Source of the DNA: Verrucomicrobiota bacterium
GTDB lineage: Bacteria > Verrucomicrobiota > Kiritimatiellia > RFP12 > UBA1067
Assembly: GCA_023269675.1 (NCBI GenBank)
Contig: JAHFSX010000007.1
Coordinates: forward strand, 62,001-126,000
Direction of reading: 5' to 3'
DNA: 64,000 bases
In this document: positions 8,812 to 18,225 of the stretch, piece by piece
Position numbering within the stretch: the stretch's first letter is position 1
How the letters are laid out: each line of letters opens with the position of its first letter
Notes under the pieces: generated by a model
The model's input: only the letters and a program-made list of their open reading frames with translations
Databases searched by the model: none
Told to the model about the DNA's origin: nothing
Program-made: the position numbers and the translations under genes

Positions 8812-8858
8812 GTTCATTCTCCGTTTGGTGTGTGAGGTTCAGTGGGTTGAAAAAGGGG

Positions 8859-10703
8859 TCACTTCATGGCGTCGGCTTTGCGTTTGAACGGCTTGAAGGC
8901 GAAGCCGGACCACGAGACGCCTTTGTGGTTCGAGAACTCCAGCGTGTTCAGACGCACGCCGTGAACCAGGATGCTGAGGCCGGCCATGGCGAAGTTGAGC
9001 CCGTGGCCGATCAGCAGGATGAGCAGCATCGGCACGATCTTGAGCCAGAGCGGCAGGTTCAGGTCCAGCGCCATGCTGTTGAAGTTCTCAGCGAGCTTGA
9101 CGGAGGCCAGGCCGACCGCGAAGAGACGCACATAGGAGATGATGTCGCCGAGGCAGCCGACGATATTCAGCGGCATGATGCCGAGTTCGATACCGTGCTC
9201 TTTGAGCTCGTCTTTCCTGAACGAGAAGAAAAAGATCAGGAAGAGCGACACCCCGAAGACCGCGTACATGAAGGGCGGCGTCGGAAAGATGCTGACCACG
9301 GCGCACGAGACGCAGAACATGAACCAGACCACCCCGAGCCAGCCGAGCTGCGCGATGCATTTGGTGTCGGGGAAGAGGCTGGCCGCGGTCCAGACCCGCG
9401 CGATCGAGAGGTGGAGCGCGCCGAGGGCGAAGCAGACCAGCATCATGTGCTTGATGCCCTCTTCCGGGTGGTTGAGCCAACGGCTGACCGCGTGGTCGAC
9501 CGCCAGCGGATGGGTTCCGAACCACGTGTTGGAAATGATGCCCCAGACGATGGTCGCGGCCGAAAAGAAGGTGAGCAGGGCAAAGGGGGCCCGCGGCGCG
9601 TCGGGCCATTTTCGCCGGAGGAACAGGGTCAGGATCAGGATCAGCGCGCCGTAGCCGCCGTCGCCGACCAGCATCGCGAAAAAGATGCTGAAGAAGCAGA
9701 AGAAGGGCACGGTGACGTCGGTTTCGTTGTAAGCCGGCGTAATGCCCAGCCCGTCGAAAATCGCCAGCATGGGGCGGAACAGGGCGGGCGGCCGCAGAAG
9801 GGTGGGCGGCAGGTCCGCCGGTTCGGGGTCGCGGAGCAGCAGGCCCCACGCGTGTTGGGCGGCGGCGTCGCGCACGGCGTCCTCGAGCTCGGCGGGCATC
9901 CAGCCGGTGATCCACGCCACCGCGCCGCGCGTCTGCATCGTGTCGGCGGCCGTGGCGAAATCCGTGGCGTCGGTCAGGCGCACGGTTTCGCGCGTGAGGC
10001 CGGCGGTGTCCGCGGCGGCCTGCTTCAGGCGCGCGGCGATGCGCGCGGCCTTTTCGAGCACCTGCGTGTACCGCGCCTGCAGGACGGAGACGGGGGCTTC
10101 GGGCGGGGCGAGCTTTTCGCAGGTCGTCGGGATCTCGCCCTTGCCGACCATGACGCAGTAGGTGAACTGGTCGTCGGCGCCGAACTCTTCAATCAGCACG
10201 CCGTCGGGCTCCACAAAGGTGGTGTTGACCGGATCGCGGAAAAGCTGGACCGGAAGGCCCTGCGCCGTGAGCCGTGCGGGCAGGGTGACGTCGAAGTCCC
10301 CGAACGGCAGGTACAGGGCGATGTCGACGCTGAGCCGCTCGGCCTCGTTGACCAGCGCCTGCCTCAGCTCGGCGAGGCGGATGACCGCTTTGACATTTTC
10401 GGCCGCGTCTCCCGCGAGCACGGGGAGGGGTGCGTCGAGCAGGGCCTCGACGCCCGTCTCGTAGCCGCTGACTTTATGCGGCCCGATGGTCGTCGGCATC
10501 ACCGGCTTGTCGGCACGGGCGTCCGCCAGAAGGCGCAAGGCCTGTTGGGCCGCGGCGAGGTTGGCCTGCGCGTGACGGTAGGGCACGGAGTCGGCGGCCG
10601 CGAGGTTGAGGTGCACGGCCTGCAGTTCGCGCAGGCGCTCGAGCGCCTGCGCGCGGTCAGCCTCCACGCACAGGAGCGTGATGTGTTTCATGGGAACGAT
10701 CAT
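8859..10703 (-). CDS. atpI: V-type ATPase subunit I (a-type stator membrane subunit)
   Basis: The protein has 614 residues from ATG 10701-10703, which overlaps the stop of subunit D as ATGA and has GGAGGA 6 nt upstream. The N-terminal half (about 1-310) is the soluble arm with coiled coils. The C-terminal half has about seven membrane helices, with VPFFCFFSIFFAMLVGDGGYG marking its start and the helix pair FAVGLASVKLAENFNSMAL near the end, where the conserved stator Arg (SYVRLFAVGL) lies. It forms the ion half-channels against the K ring and ties the stator to the head. Size and order match the bacterial V-type operons of Chlamydia and Bacteroides. Confidence 0.93.
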   Translation of the reverse strand: MIVPMKHITLLCVEADRAQALERLRELQAVHLNLAAADSVPYRHAQANLAAAQQALRLLADARADKPVMPTTIGPHKVSGYETGVEALLDAPLPVLAGDAAENVKAVIRLAELRQALVNEAERLSVDIALYLPFGDFDVTLPARLTAQGLPVQLFRDPVNTTFVEPDGVLIEEFGADDQFTYCVMVGKGEIPTTCEKLAPPEAPVSVLQARYTQVLEKAARIAARLKQAAADTAGLTRETVRLTDATDFATAADTMQTRGAVAWITGWMPAELEDAVRDAAAQHAWGLLLRDPEPADLPPTLLRPPALFRPMLAIFDGLGITPAYNETDVTVPFFCFFSIFFAMLVGDGGYGALILILTLFLRRKWPDAPRAPFALLTFFSAATIVWGIISNTWFGTHPLAVDHAVSRWLNHPEEGIKHMMLVCFALGALHLSIARVWTAASLFPDTKCIAQLGWLGVVWFMFCVSCAVVSIFPTPPFMYAVFGVSLFLIFFFSFRKDELKEHGIELGIMPLNIVGCLGDIISYVRLFAVGLASVKLAENFNSMALDLNLPLWLKIVPMLLILLIGHGLNFAMAGLSILVHGVRLNTLEFSNHKGVSWSGFAFKPFKRKADAMK

Positions 10704-11314
10704 GCGGCGTCCTCCGCCGCGGCCTGGCGGTGGCGGCTCTTTGCGATCTTGCCGCGCGTGACCGAGGCCGTCTGCGCGTCGCCGATGGCGATCTTGATGA
10801 CGCGGATGTGCTCGCGGCACTCGGGGATCTTCACCTTCTCGAACAGGTTCACGCGTTGCGAGGTGGTGCGCAGCTCGGCCGTGACCAGCTCGTGCTGCTT
10901 CGCGAACACGACGCGCTCGGCCTTCAGGCCGAGGATCGACACGAGCGTCTTGGCCGCCGCGTCGAACCAGGCGGGTGTGGCGAAAAGGTCGATTTCGGCG
11001 ACCGTGGTGTCGATCCGGTTGAAGACGGGAATGGTCACGCCGGCGATGTTGCTGGTATCGGTCACCACCCGGTCGACCGTGACCAGGCTTTCCAGCTTGA
11101 CCCCGGTTTCGGAAAACAGCTTGACCCAGCCGGAGAGGGAGCCGAAGGCGGCGGACTCGCGCGCGGCGACCTCATCGAGGCGCGTGGCAATGGCGGCGAT
11201 CTCTGCCTGCAGCTGCTGCTTCTTGAGCTGCAGCATGGGCAGAAAACGCTGGAAGCGCTTGAGCGCGTCGCTCTGCGCCTTCAACTCGGTCTTGGTGAGT
11301 TTGATTTTCGCCAT
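10700..11314 (-). CDS. atpD: V-type ATPase subunit D (central stalk)
   Basis: The protein has 204 residues and starts MAKIKLTKTELKAQ, close to the usual opening of subunit D. It is almost wholly helical with long N- and C-terminal coiled-coil arms, which form the rotating shaft inside the A3B3 head. It lies between subunits B and I as in related operons, and overlaps subunit I by 4 nt. No clear ribosome-binding site is seen; the upstream gap is filled by heptamer repeats (11335-11430). Confidence 0.92.
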   Translation of the reverse strand: MAKIKLTKTELKAQSDALKRFQRFLPMLQLKKQQLQAEIAAIATRLDEVAARESAAFGSLSGWVKLFSETGVKLESLVTVDRVVTDTSNIAGVTIPVFNRIDTTVAEIDLFATPAWFDAAAKTLVSILGLKAERVVFAKQHELVTAELRTTSQRVNLFEKVKIPECREHIRVIKIAIGDAQTASVTRGKIAKSRHRQAAAEDAA

Positions 11315-11334
11315 GGTGTGGGAGATGTTAGGGG

Positions 11335-11430
11335 AACAGGTGACTGGTTACTGGTTACACGTTACAGGCTGTTGTTCCGGTTGACCTGTAACGGGCAACG
11401 TGTAACGGGTAACGTGTAACGGGTAACGGT
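11335..11430. repeat. GTAACGG heptamer array with an inverted arm
   Basis: The right half (11386-11428) runs with a 7-nt period: GTAACGG, GCAACGT, GTAACGG, GTAACGT, GTAACGG, GTAACGG. The left half (about 11343-11368) carries the same unit in reverse (GGTTACT, GGTTACA, CGTTACAGG), so GTTACAGG at 11361 can pair with CCTGTAAC at 11385. It fills the whole gap between subunits B and D inside the operon and would be transcribed. Confidence 0.8.
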
Positions 11431-12718
11431 TCATTTCTTCGGCCAGAACTTGGAGATCAGCTTGGTGGGGATGCCGGCCTCGTCGGGGTTGAAGCAGTCC
11501 GCGAGGATCTGCCAGCCGAGGTCCAGCGCCTTTTCAAGCGGGATGTTCACGGAGAGATCCATCATTTCGCGCTCAAAGCGCACGCCGTATTTCAGCAGCT
11601 TGCCGTCCCATTCGGTCATGCGGAAACCCATGGACTGCTTCTCCTGCGTCTCCTTGAAGGAGGCGTAGAGCTTGATCATGGCGTCCATGATCGTCCGGTG
11701 GTCCTCGCGGGTGTCCTTGTTCACATGCTGCTTGAGGCGGCTGAGGGAGCCGAAGGGCTCGATGCGCCCGTTGCGGAGATAGAACTGGCCTTCCGTGATG
11801 TAGCCGGTGTTGTCCGGCACCGGGTGGGTCACGTCGTCGCCGGGCATGGTGGTCACCGCGAGAATGGTGATGGAGCCCGCGCCCTCGAAGTCCACGGCCT
11901 TCTCGTAGCGCGAGGCGAGCTGCGAGTAGAGGTCGCCGGGGTAGCCGCGGTTGGAGGGGATCTGCTCCATGGTGATGGCGATCTCCTTCATGGCGTCGGC
12001 GAAGCTGGTCATGTCGGTCAACAGCACCAGCACCTTCTTGCCCTGCAGAGCGAACTGCTCCGCCGAGGCGAGGGCGATGTCCGGCACGAGCATGCATTCG
12101 ACGATCGGGTCGGAGGCGGTGTGGACGATCATCACGGTGCGGGAGAGGGCGCCGCTCTCCTCGAGCGTGTCGCGGAAATAGAGGTAGTCGTCGTATTTCA
12201 GGCCCATGCCGCCGAGAATGATGATGTCGACCTCGGCCTGCAGGGCGATGCGCGCGAGCAGCGCGTTGTAGGGCTCGCCCGCGCGGGCGAAGACCGGCAG
12301 CTTCTGCGACTCGACCAGCGAGTTGAAGACGTCGATCATCGGGATGTTGGTGCGGACCATGTTGCGCGGCATGATGCGCTTGGCCGGGTTGACGGACGGC
12401 GTGCCGATGTCGATCAGGTGGTCGGCGAGGACCGGGCCCTTGTCGCGCGGCACGGCGCTGCCGGTGAAGGCGCGCCCGAGCAGGGCGTCGGAGAAGTGCA
12501 CGCGCATGGGATGGCCGAGGAAGCGCACGCGCCCGTCGGTCGCCACGCCGCGGGCGCCCGCGAACACCTGGAGGGTGACCGCGCCGCCGTCGAGCTTGAT
12601 GACCTGCGCCAGCGAGGTGCCGGCGCGCGAGGTGACCTCGGCGAGCTCGCGGTACTTGACGCCCTCGGCCCGCAGCGTGATGACGCTGCCCGCAAGGTTG
12701 TCGATGGTGTGGTAAACC

Positions 12719-12726
<8 letters not shown>
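11431..12726 (-). CDS. atpB: V-type ATPase subunit B (regulatory head subunit)
   Basis: The protein has 431 residues from ATG 12724-12726, with GAGGAGG 9 nt upstream. The open frame goes on upstream for 17 codons, but these lie inside subunit A and are rejected. Family signatures are [31 protein letters not shown] (a degenerate P-loop region without the GKT), [18 protein letters not shown] and [21 protein letters not shown]. The missing Walker A Lys is normal for subunit B, which holds a non-catalytic site. The start overlaps the end of subunit A by 8 nt (ATGCATAA), which suggests translational coupling. Confidence 0.95.
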
Positions 12727-14461
<1,735 letters not shown>

Positions 14462-14477
14462 AAGAGTGCTGCAAAGA

Positions 14478-14512
14478 GTTACAGGTTACGGGTTAAAGGT
14501 TACGGGTCAAAG
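14478..14512. repeat. Perfect 7-nt-period array (GTTACGG units)
   Basis: Five consecutive heptamers, GTTACAG, GTTACGG, GTTAAAG, GTTACGG and GTCAAAG, lie between DUF2764 and subunit A. They are related to the array between B and D. The last units overlap the stop codon of the DUF2764 gene. Confidence 0.85.
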
Positions 14513-15028
14513 GGTGAGGGGGACGCGGGTCAGGGCCTCGAACGTCTGGCGCCCCTGCTCCGCGCTGAATCCGGTCCAGCGGGTGATCAGCGCGAGTTTG
14601 ACCGCATAGGCGAAAACGACTTTCACGCTGAGCGGGTCGGGACCCTGCAAATCGTCTGCGATCAGCCAGCGCACCTTATCCAGGGCCTTCTCCCGCGCCA
14701 GCGGGTCGGACTCCAGGAAGGCGTCTTCGACTTCAGTTTCGATCTGGCCGTCGCAGCCTTCGGCGGGGCGCGTCCAGCGCGCGGCGTCCGTGCCGGAGAG
14801 GCGGGCGCGGGCGCGGGCGACGGCGTTGCGCAGGATGGTCTCTTTGTCTTGCAGGGCCGCCGCGAAGGGGTGGACCGCAGGCCGTCCGTACAACAGCGCC
14901 TCGGCCAGGGCCGCGTCGCCGGCACTGAGCTGCTCGCGGCAGGCCTCGATAAACTTCGCGGGCGTGATGCCGGGTGCGGCGTCGAGACTGAGCATCGGCA
15001 GGCTGGGGATTAGGTAGAGGAGGCTCAT
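14507..15028 (-). CDS. DUF2764 protein of V-ATPase operon
   Basis: The protein has 173 residues. The start at 15028 (MSLLYLIPSLPML) is chosen because family members begin with a (Y)YLI-SLP-L motif; an upstream ATG at 15046 is possible, and neither has a clear ribosome-binding site. DUF2764 proteins lie between the E and A genes in V-ATPase operons of Chlamydia, Bacteroidetes and relatives. The protein is helical and soluble. Because the operon has no recognisable subunit C, F or G gene, DUF2764 may fill one of those stalk roles; this is inference from position only. Confidence 0.8.
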   Translation of the reverse strand: MSLLYLIPSLPMLSLDAAPGITPAKFIEACREQLSAGDAALAEALLYGRPAVHPFAAALQDKETILRNAVARARARLSGTDAARWTRPAEGCDGQIETEVEDAFLESDPLAREKALDKVRWLIADDLQGPDPLSVKVVFAYAVKLALITRWTGFSAEQGRQTFEALTRVPLTL

Positions 15029-15074
15029 GAGGGAGGATTCATTCAACCGTGTGAGAGCAGGCTGGGGTCAGGGG

Positions 15075-15665
15075 TCAATTCGCCTTCATCAGGGCGGCCA
15101 GGCGGGGGCGGAGGTTTTTGGCCAGGGCTTCGGCAACCGCCGCGCCGGTGAAGGCGTGCTCGACGCGCCCGTTCGCGAGCCGGACGCGGAAGCCCGCGCC
15201 GGTGGTGTCGTCGGTGACCACGGTCACGCCGTTGGCGGCTTCGGCGGCGAGCTTCACGCGCAGCGCGTCGGCCAGCGGAGCGGCCGCGGCGATCTCGACC
15301 GGGCTCTTGCCGCTGAGATAGGCCCGGACCGCTTCGACCGCGAGGCCGGAGACCAGCTCGGTGCTGTTCAGGGCGGTGTTGACGTCCTTGAGCAACAGGT
15401 TGACGAACAGCGCGGTGACGGCCTTCTCCACGTTCAGCAGGGTGTCGCGGGCGGATTGGCGTACGGTCTCTTCGGCGCGGTGCTCGAAGGCCTCGGCCTC
15501 GACCCGGGCGTCGGACGTGATCTTTGTCGCCTCGGCGCGGGCGGATGCGGTGAGCGCCTTGGCTTGCGCATGCGCCGCCTCCAGAATTTTATCCGCCTCG
15601 GTCTTGGCTTTGTCCACGCCGTCGCGCTGGATTTTCTCCAACAACTGCTGCAAGTCCTGTGTCAT
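15075..15665 (-). CDS. atpE: V-type ATPase subunit E (peripheral stalk)
   Basis: The protein has 196 residues from ATG 15663-15665, with AGGGGAC as ribosome-binding site; the open frame extends 21 codons upstream without one. The first 100 residues are a charged, Ala-rich coiled coil (QQLLEKIQRDGVDKAKTEADKIL and onward), and the rest is the mixed alpha/beta domain that contacts the head. Subunit E normally pairs with a subunit G/H helix in the peripheral stalk; none is encoded here. It is the first gene of the operon. Confidence 0.9.
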   Translation of the reverse strand: MTQDLQQLLEKIQRDGVDKAKTEADKILEAAHAQAKALTASARAEATKITSDARVEAEAFEHRAEETVRQSARDTLLNVEKAVTALFVNLLLKDVNTALNSTELVSGLAVEAVRAYLSGKSPVEIAAAAPLADALRVKLAAEAANGVTVVTDDTTGAGFRVRLANGRVEHAFTGAAVAEALAKNLRPRLAALMKAN

Positions 15666-15747
15666 AAGTCCCCTGAATAAGCCTGCCCGGCTGACCGTGC
15701 CGCCTCCGGTGCGGCAGTTCCCGGCCACAATGAATAATTAAGTATCG

Positions 15748-15777
15748 ATACTACCGGATCATGATCGGATCGGTCAA
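15748..15777 (-). promoter_or_regulatory. Predicted V-ATPase operon promoter with palindromes
   Basis: On the minus strand TTGACC (15772-15777) and TAGTAT (15748-15753) are 18 nt apart. The -10 overlaps the perfect palindrome AGTATCGATACT (15741-15752), and GATCATGATC (15757-15766) lies in the spacer. The leader would be about 75 nt. The palindromes may be operator sites. Confidence 0.5.
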
Positions 15778-15894
15778 GCGCGAGAAGATTTTTTTTCGCG
15801 CCGTCTGCCGGGGCGGCGCGGTTCCGGCCGGAAGGCTCCGGCGGCCTCGCGTTCCGTCCCGATGCCGACGCGGGCGGACTGACGAAAATTGTGC

Positions 15895-15922
15895 GTGACA
15901 ATTTTGCGAAAAATGTCACAAT
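15895..15922 (+). promoter_or_regulatory. Promoter/operator of the oxaloacetate decarboxylase alpha gene
   Basis: GTGACA (15895-15900) and CACAAT (15917-15922) are 16 nt apart and can serve as -35 and -10. They are part of an inverted repeat, GTGACA with a 13-nt spacer and TGTCAC (15895-15919), whose inner A/T runs are also symmetric. A dimeric repressor bound here would cover the promoter. Confidence 0.5.
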
Positions 15923-15961
15923 GCCACTCTGTTTTTTCCCAGCATAAGGAGACGATGATTT

Positions 15962-17857
15962 ATGAAGAAAACTGTTGAGACCAAAAAGACGGCTCCTGCC
16001 GCGGCTGCCGCGAAACCGCGCGTACGCATCACCGACACCACGCTGCGCGACGCGCACCAGTCCCTGTGGGCCACGCGCCTGCGCACGGACGACATCCTCG
16101 CGATCGCCGACGAGGTGGACCGCACGGGCTACTATTCTCTGGAGTGCTGGGGCGGGGCGACGTTCGACGTGTGCCTGCGCTTCCTGCGCGAGAACCCCTG
16201 GGAGCGCCTGCGCCAGATCAAGTCGGTCTGCAAGAAGACCCCGCTGCAGATGCTGCTGCGCGGCCAGAACATCCTGGGCTACAAGAACTATCCGGATGAC
16301 GTGGTCGAGCGCTTCATCGCCCTCGCCTGCGAAAACGGCATGGACATCTTCCGCATTTTCGACGCGCTGAACGACACGCGCAATCTCGAAAAGGCGATCA
16401 AGGCGGTCAAGAAGTACGGCGGCCACGCGCAGGGCACGATCTGCTACACCTACAGCCCGGTGCACACGGTCGAGAAGTTCGTCGCCATCGCCAAAGAGCA
16501 AGAGGCGATGGGCATCGACACGCTGTGCATCAAGGACATGGCCGGCATCCTGACGCCGGGCGCGGCCACGGCGCTGATCTCCGCGCTCGTCAAGGCCGTC
16601 AAAGTGCCCGTGCAGCTTCACTCGCACATGACCAGCGGCATGGCCGTGGCCATGTACCTCTCGGCGATCAAGGCCGGCGCGGGCGCGATCGACACCGCGG
16701 TCTCGACCATGTCGGGTTTCTCCTCGCAGCCTCCGACCGAGACGCTGGTGGCGATCCTCGAGAGCGAGGGGTATGACACGGGCTTGGATCACAAGATGGT
16801 GGCCAAGGCCAACGCCCACTTCAAGTCGCTCAAGAAGGTGCGCGAGCCTTCCGCCGGACTCGGCGAGTCGGTGGACGCGGACGTGCTGGAGCACCACATC
16901 CCCGGCGGCATGATCTCCAACCTGCGCTCGCAGCTGCAGCAGCAGGGCGCGCTGGACCGCCTGCCCGAAGTGCTGGAAGAGCTGCCGCGCACGCGCAAAG
17001 ACATGGGCTATCCTCCGCTCGTGACCCCGACCAGCCAGATCGTGGGCGTGCAGGCGGTGCTCAACGTGCTGGCCGGCGAGCGCTACGAGATGGTCACGCA
17101 GGAGACGCGCGATTACGTGAAGGGCCTTTACGGCCGTTCCCCCGCGCCGATCGACGCCAAGCTCGCGAAGAAAATCCTGAAGGACGAGAAGCCGGTGACC
17201 TGCCGTCCGGCGGACCTGCTCAAGCCCGGTCTGGCCGACGCGGCCGCGCAGATCGATTCCAAGCTGCTCCAGAAGGAAGAGGACATCCTGTCGTATTGCC
17301 TCTTCCCCGAGGTGGCGCTGGGTTACTTCAAGTGGCGCGCCAAGCCGGCGGATCAGCGCGAGCCGATCCCGGCCGACCTCGAGGGCGCGGGCGTGCAGAA
17401 GCAGCCCGAGGCCGCCGCGCCGAAGGCCGAGGTGGCCGCGCCGACGCCGAGCGACGAGACGCTGAAGTTCGCGGAGATCGGCAAGCTGGTGGCCGGGCTC
17501 GCGAGCCGCCTGGGCTTCGCGGCCGGGACCGCACCGCTCACGCTCGCCGACCTGCCGGTGGCCGCTGCCGCGGCGCCTGCGGCCGCGCCCGCGAAGAAGG
17601 CCGAAGCGCCCGCCGTGGCCGGTCCGACGATCAACGCGCCGCTCAACGGCACGTTCTTCCGCTCGCCCGGTCCGGGCAAACCGGTGCTGGCCAAAGATGG
17701 CGACAGCCTGAAGGCGGGCGATCCGCTCTGCATCGTCGAAGCCATGAAGCTCTTCAACCAGATCAAGGCCGACAAACCCTTGAAGGTTGTGAAGTTCCTG
17801 GTCGAGCACGGAGCGGTGGTCTCCAAGGGCCAGCCGCTGGCGGTCGTGCAGTACTAG
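15962..17857 (+). CDS. Biotin-dependent oxaloacetate decarboxylase alpha / pyruvate carboxylase B-type subunit
   Basis: The protein has 631 residues; AAGGAG lies 10 nt before the ATG. Domains: a pyruvate carboxyltransferase TIM barrel (about 20-300) opening with RITDTTLRDAHQSLWATR, with catalytic/metal residues D30 and the His pair of LHSHMTSG; the conserved PYC/OadA domain (about 310-490); an Ala/Pro-rich linker (about 535-555); and a C-terminal biotinyl domain with EAMK, biotin on K596, exactly 35 residues from the end. It moves a carboxyl group between oxaloacetate/pyruvate and biotin. No beta or gamma Na+-pump subunit and no biotin carboxylase gene adjoins, so decarboxylase, pyruvate carboxylase and transcarboxylase roles cannot be separated. 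Confidence 0.9.
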   Translation: MKKTVETKKTAPAAAAAKPRVRITDTTLRDAHQSLWATRLRTDDILAIADEVDRTGYYSLECWGGATFDVCLRFLRENPWERLRQIKSVCKKTPLQMLLRGQNILGYKNYPDDVVERFIALACENGMDIFRIFDALNDTRNLEKAIKAVKKYGGHAQGTICYTYSPVHTVEKFVAIAKEQEAMGIDTLCIKDMAGILTPGAATALISALVKAVKVPVQLHSHMTSGMAVAMYLSAIKAGAGAIDTAVSTMSGFSSQPPTETLVAILESEGYDTGLDHKMVAKANAHFKSLKKVREPSAGLGESVDADVLEHHIPGGMISNLRSQLQQQGALDRLPEVLEELPRTRKDMGYPPLVTPTSQIVGVQAVLNVLAGERYEMVTQETRDYVKGLYGRSPAPIDAKLAKKILKDEKPVTCRPADLLKPGLADAAAQIDSKLLQKEEDILSYCLFPEVALGYFKWRAKPADQREPIPADLEGAGVQKQPEAAAPKAEVAAPTPSDETLKFAEIGKLVAGLASRLGFAAGTAPLTLADLPVAAAAAPAAAPAKKAEAPAVAGPTINAPLNGTFFRSPGPGKPVLAKDGDSLKAGDPLCIVEAMKLFNQIKADKPLKVVKFLVEHGAVVSKGQPLAVVQY

Positions 17858-17905
17858 GCTCGACGCGGCACATCGGCCCTGCGCAGGGACGCGCATGGCA
17901 CATAA

Positions 17906-17935
17906 AAAGAGCCGGAGGGCAAGCTCCGGCTCTTT
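17906..17935 (+). terminator. Rho-independent terminator
   Basis: A 12-bp stem, AAAGAGCCGGAG paired with CTCCGGCTCTTT, has a 6-nt loop and is followed by CATTTTT. It lies 48 nt beyond the oxaloacetate decarboxylase alpha gene. Confidence 0.85.
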
Positions 17936-18032
17936 CATTTTTCGGGAGGCGCGGCGCGGTCCCGGCGGCGTGCGTGCCGGGCGCAACGGCGATTCGGTGC
18001 TCATTTGCTATATACGTCTCCTAGTGCTTGGG

Positions 18033-18093
18033 GCCGGCTAAAGCCGGTACAACGTGCGGTCTCGCTGGCATGTAGTGCCGGCTTCAGCCGGCT
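18033..18093. repeat. REP-like pair (GCCGGCTRAAGCCGGYAC)
   Basis: GCCGGCTAAAGCCGGTAC (18033 on) and, inverted, GTGCCGGCTTCAGCCGGC (18075 on) face each other 24 nt apart. Each forms a small hairpin. A third copy lies at 41901-41924 (GCCGGCTGAAGCCGGTACAACGT). All three are intergenic. Confidence 0.75.
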
Positions 18094-18225
18094 CAGGGCC
18101 TGGTTCTCACGGCTCTACATTGAGGGCCGGCCAGTGAATCGCCTGTGCGCCCGTGCGTGCCCGCGCTTGAACCGTAGCGCGGGCTTTGCTACCCTCCTCG
18201 GCAACAATAGCAAGGAGCGCAACCC

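Larger units (their letters stand above)
17858..18225. other. Intergenic region, 368 bp, with terminator and REP-like pair
   Basis: No gene is seen. It holds the terminator of the upstream gene (17906-17935), then two REP-like hairpin sequences in opposite orientation (18033-18093). An AGGAGCG ribosome-binding site precedes the pectate lyase start at 18226. Confidence 0.6.

Noticed and set aside
8796-11384. A long open plus-strand frame (862 codons) opposite the V-ATPase genes
   Set aside because: It is Glu/Arg/Gly/His-rich without any domain and lies opposite the clear subunit I and D genes; a codon-bias shadow of high-GC DNA.
15662-18004. A 780-codon minus-strand frame opposite the decarboxylase alpha gene
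   Set aside because: Low-complexity Arg/His/Leu sequence opposite a well-supported gene with biotin and TIM-barrel motifs.
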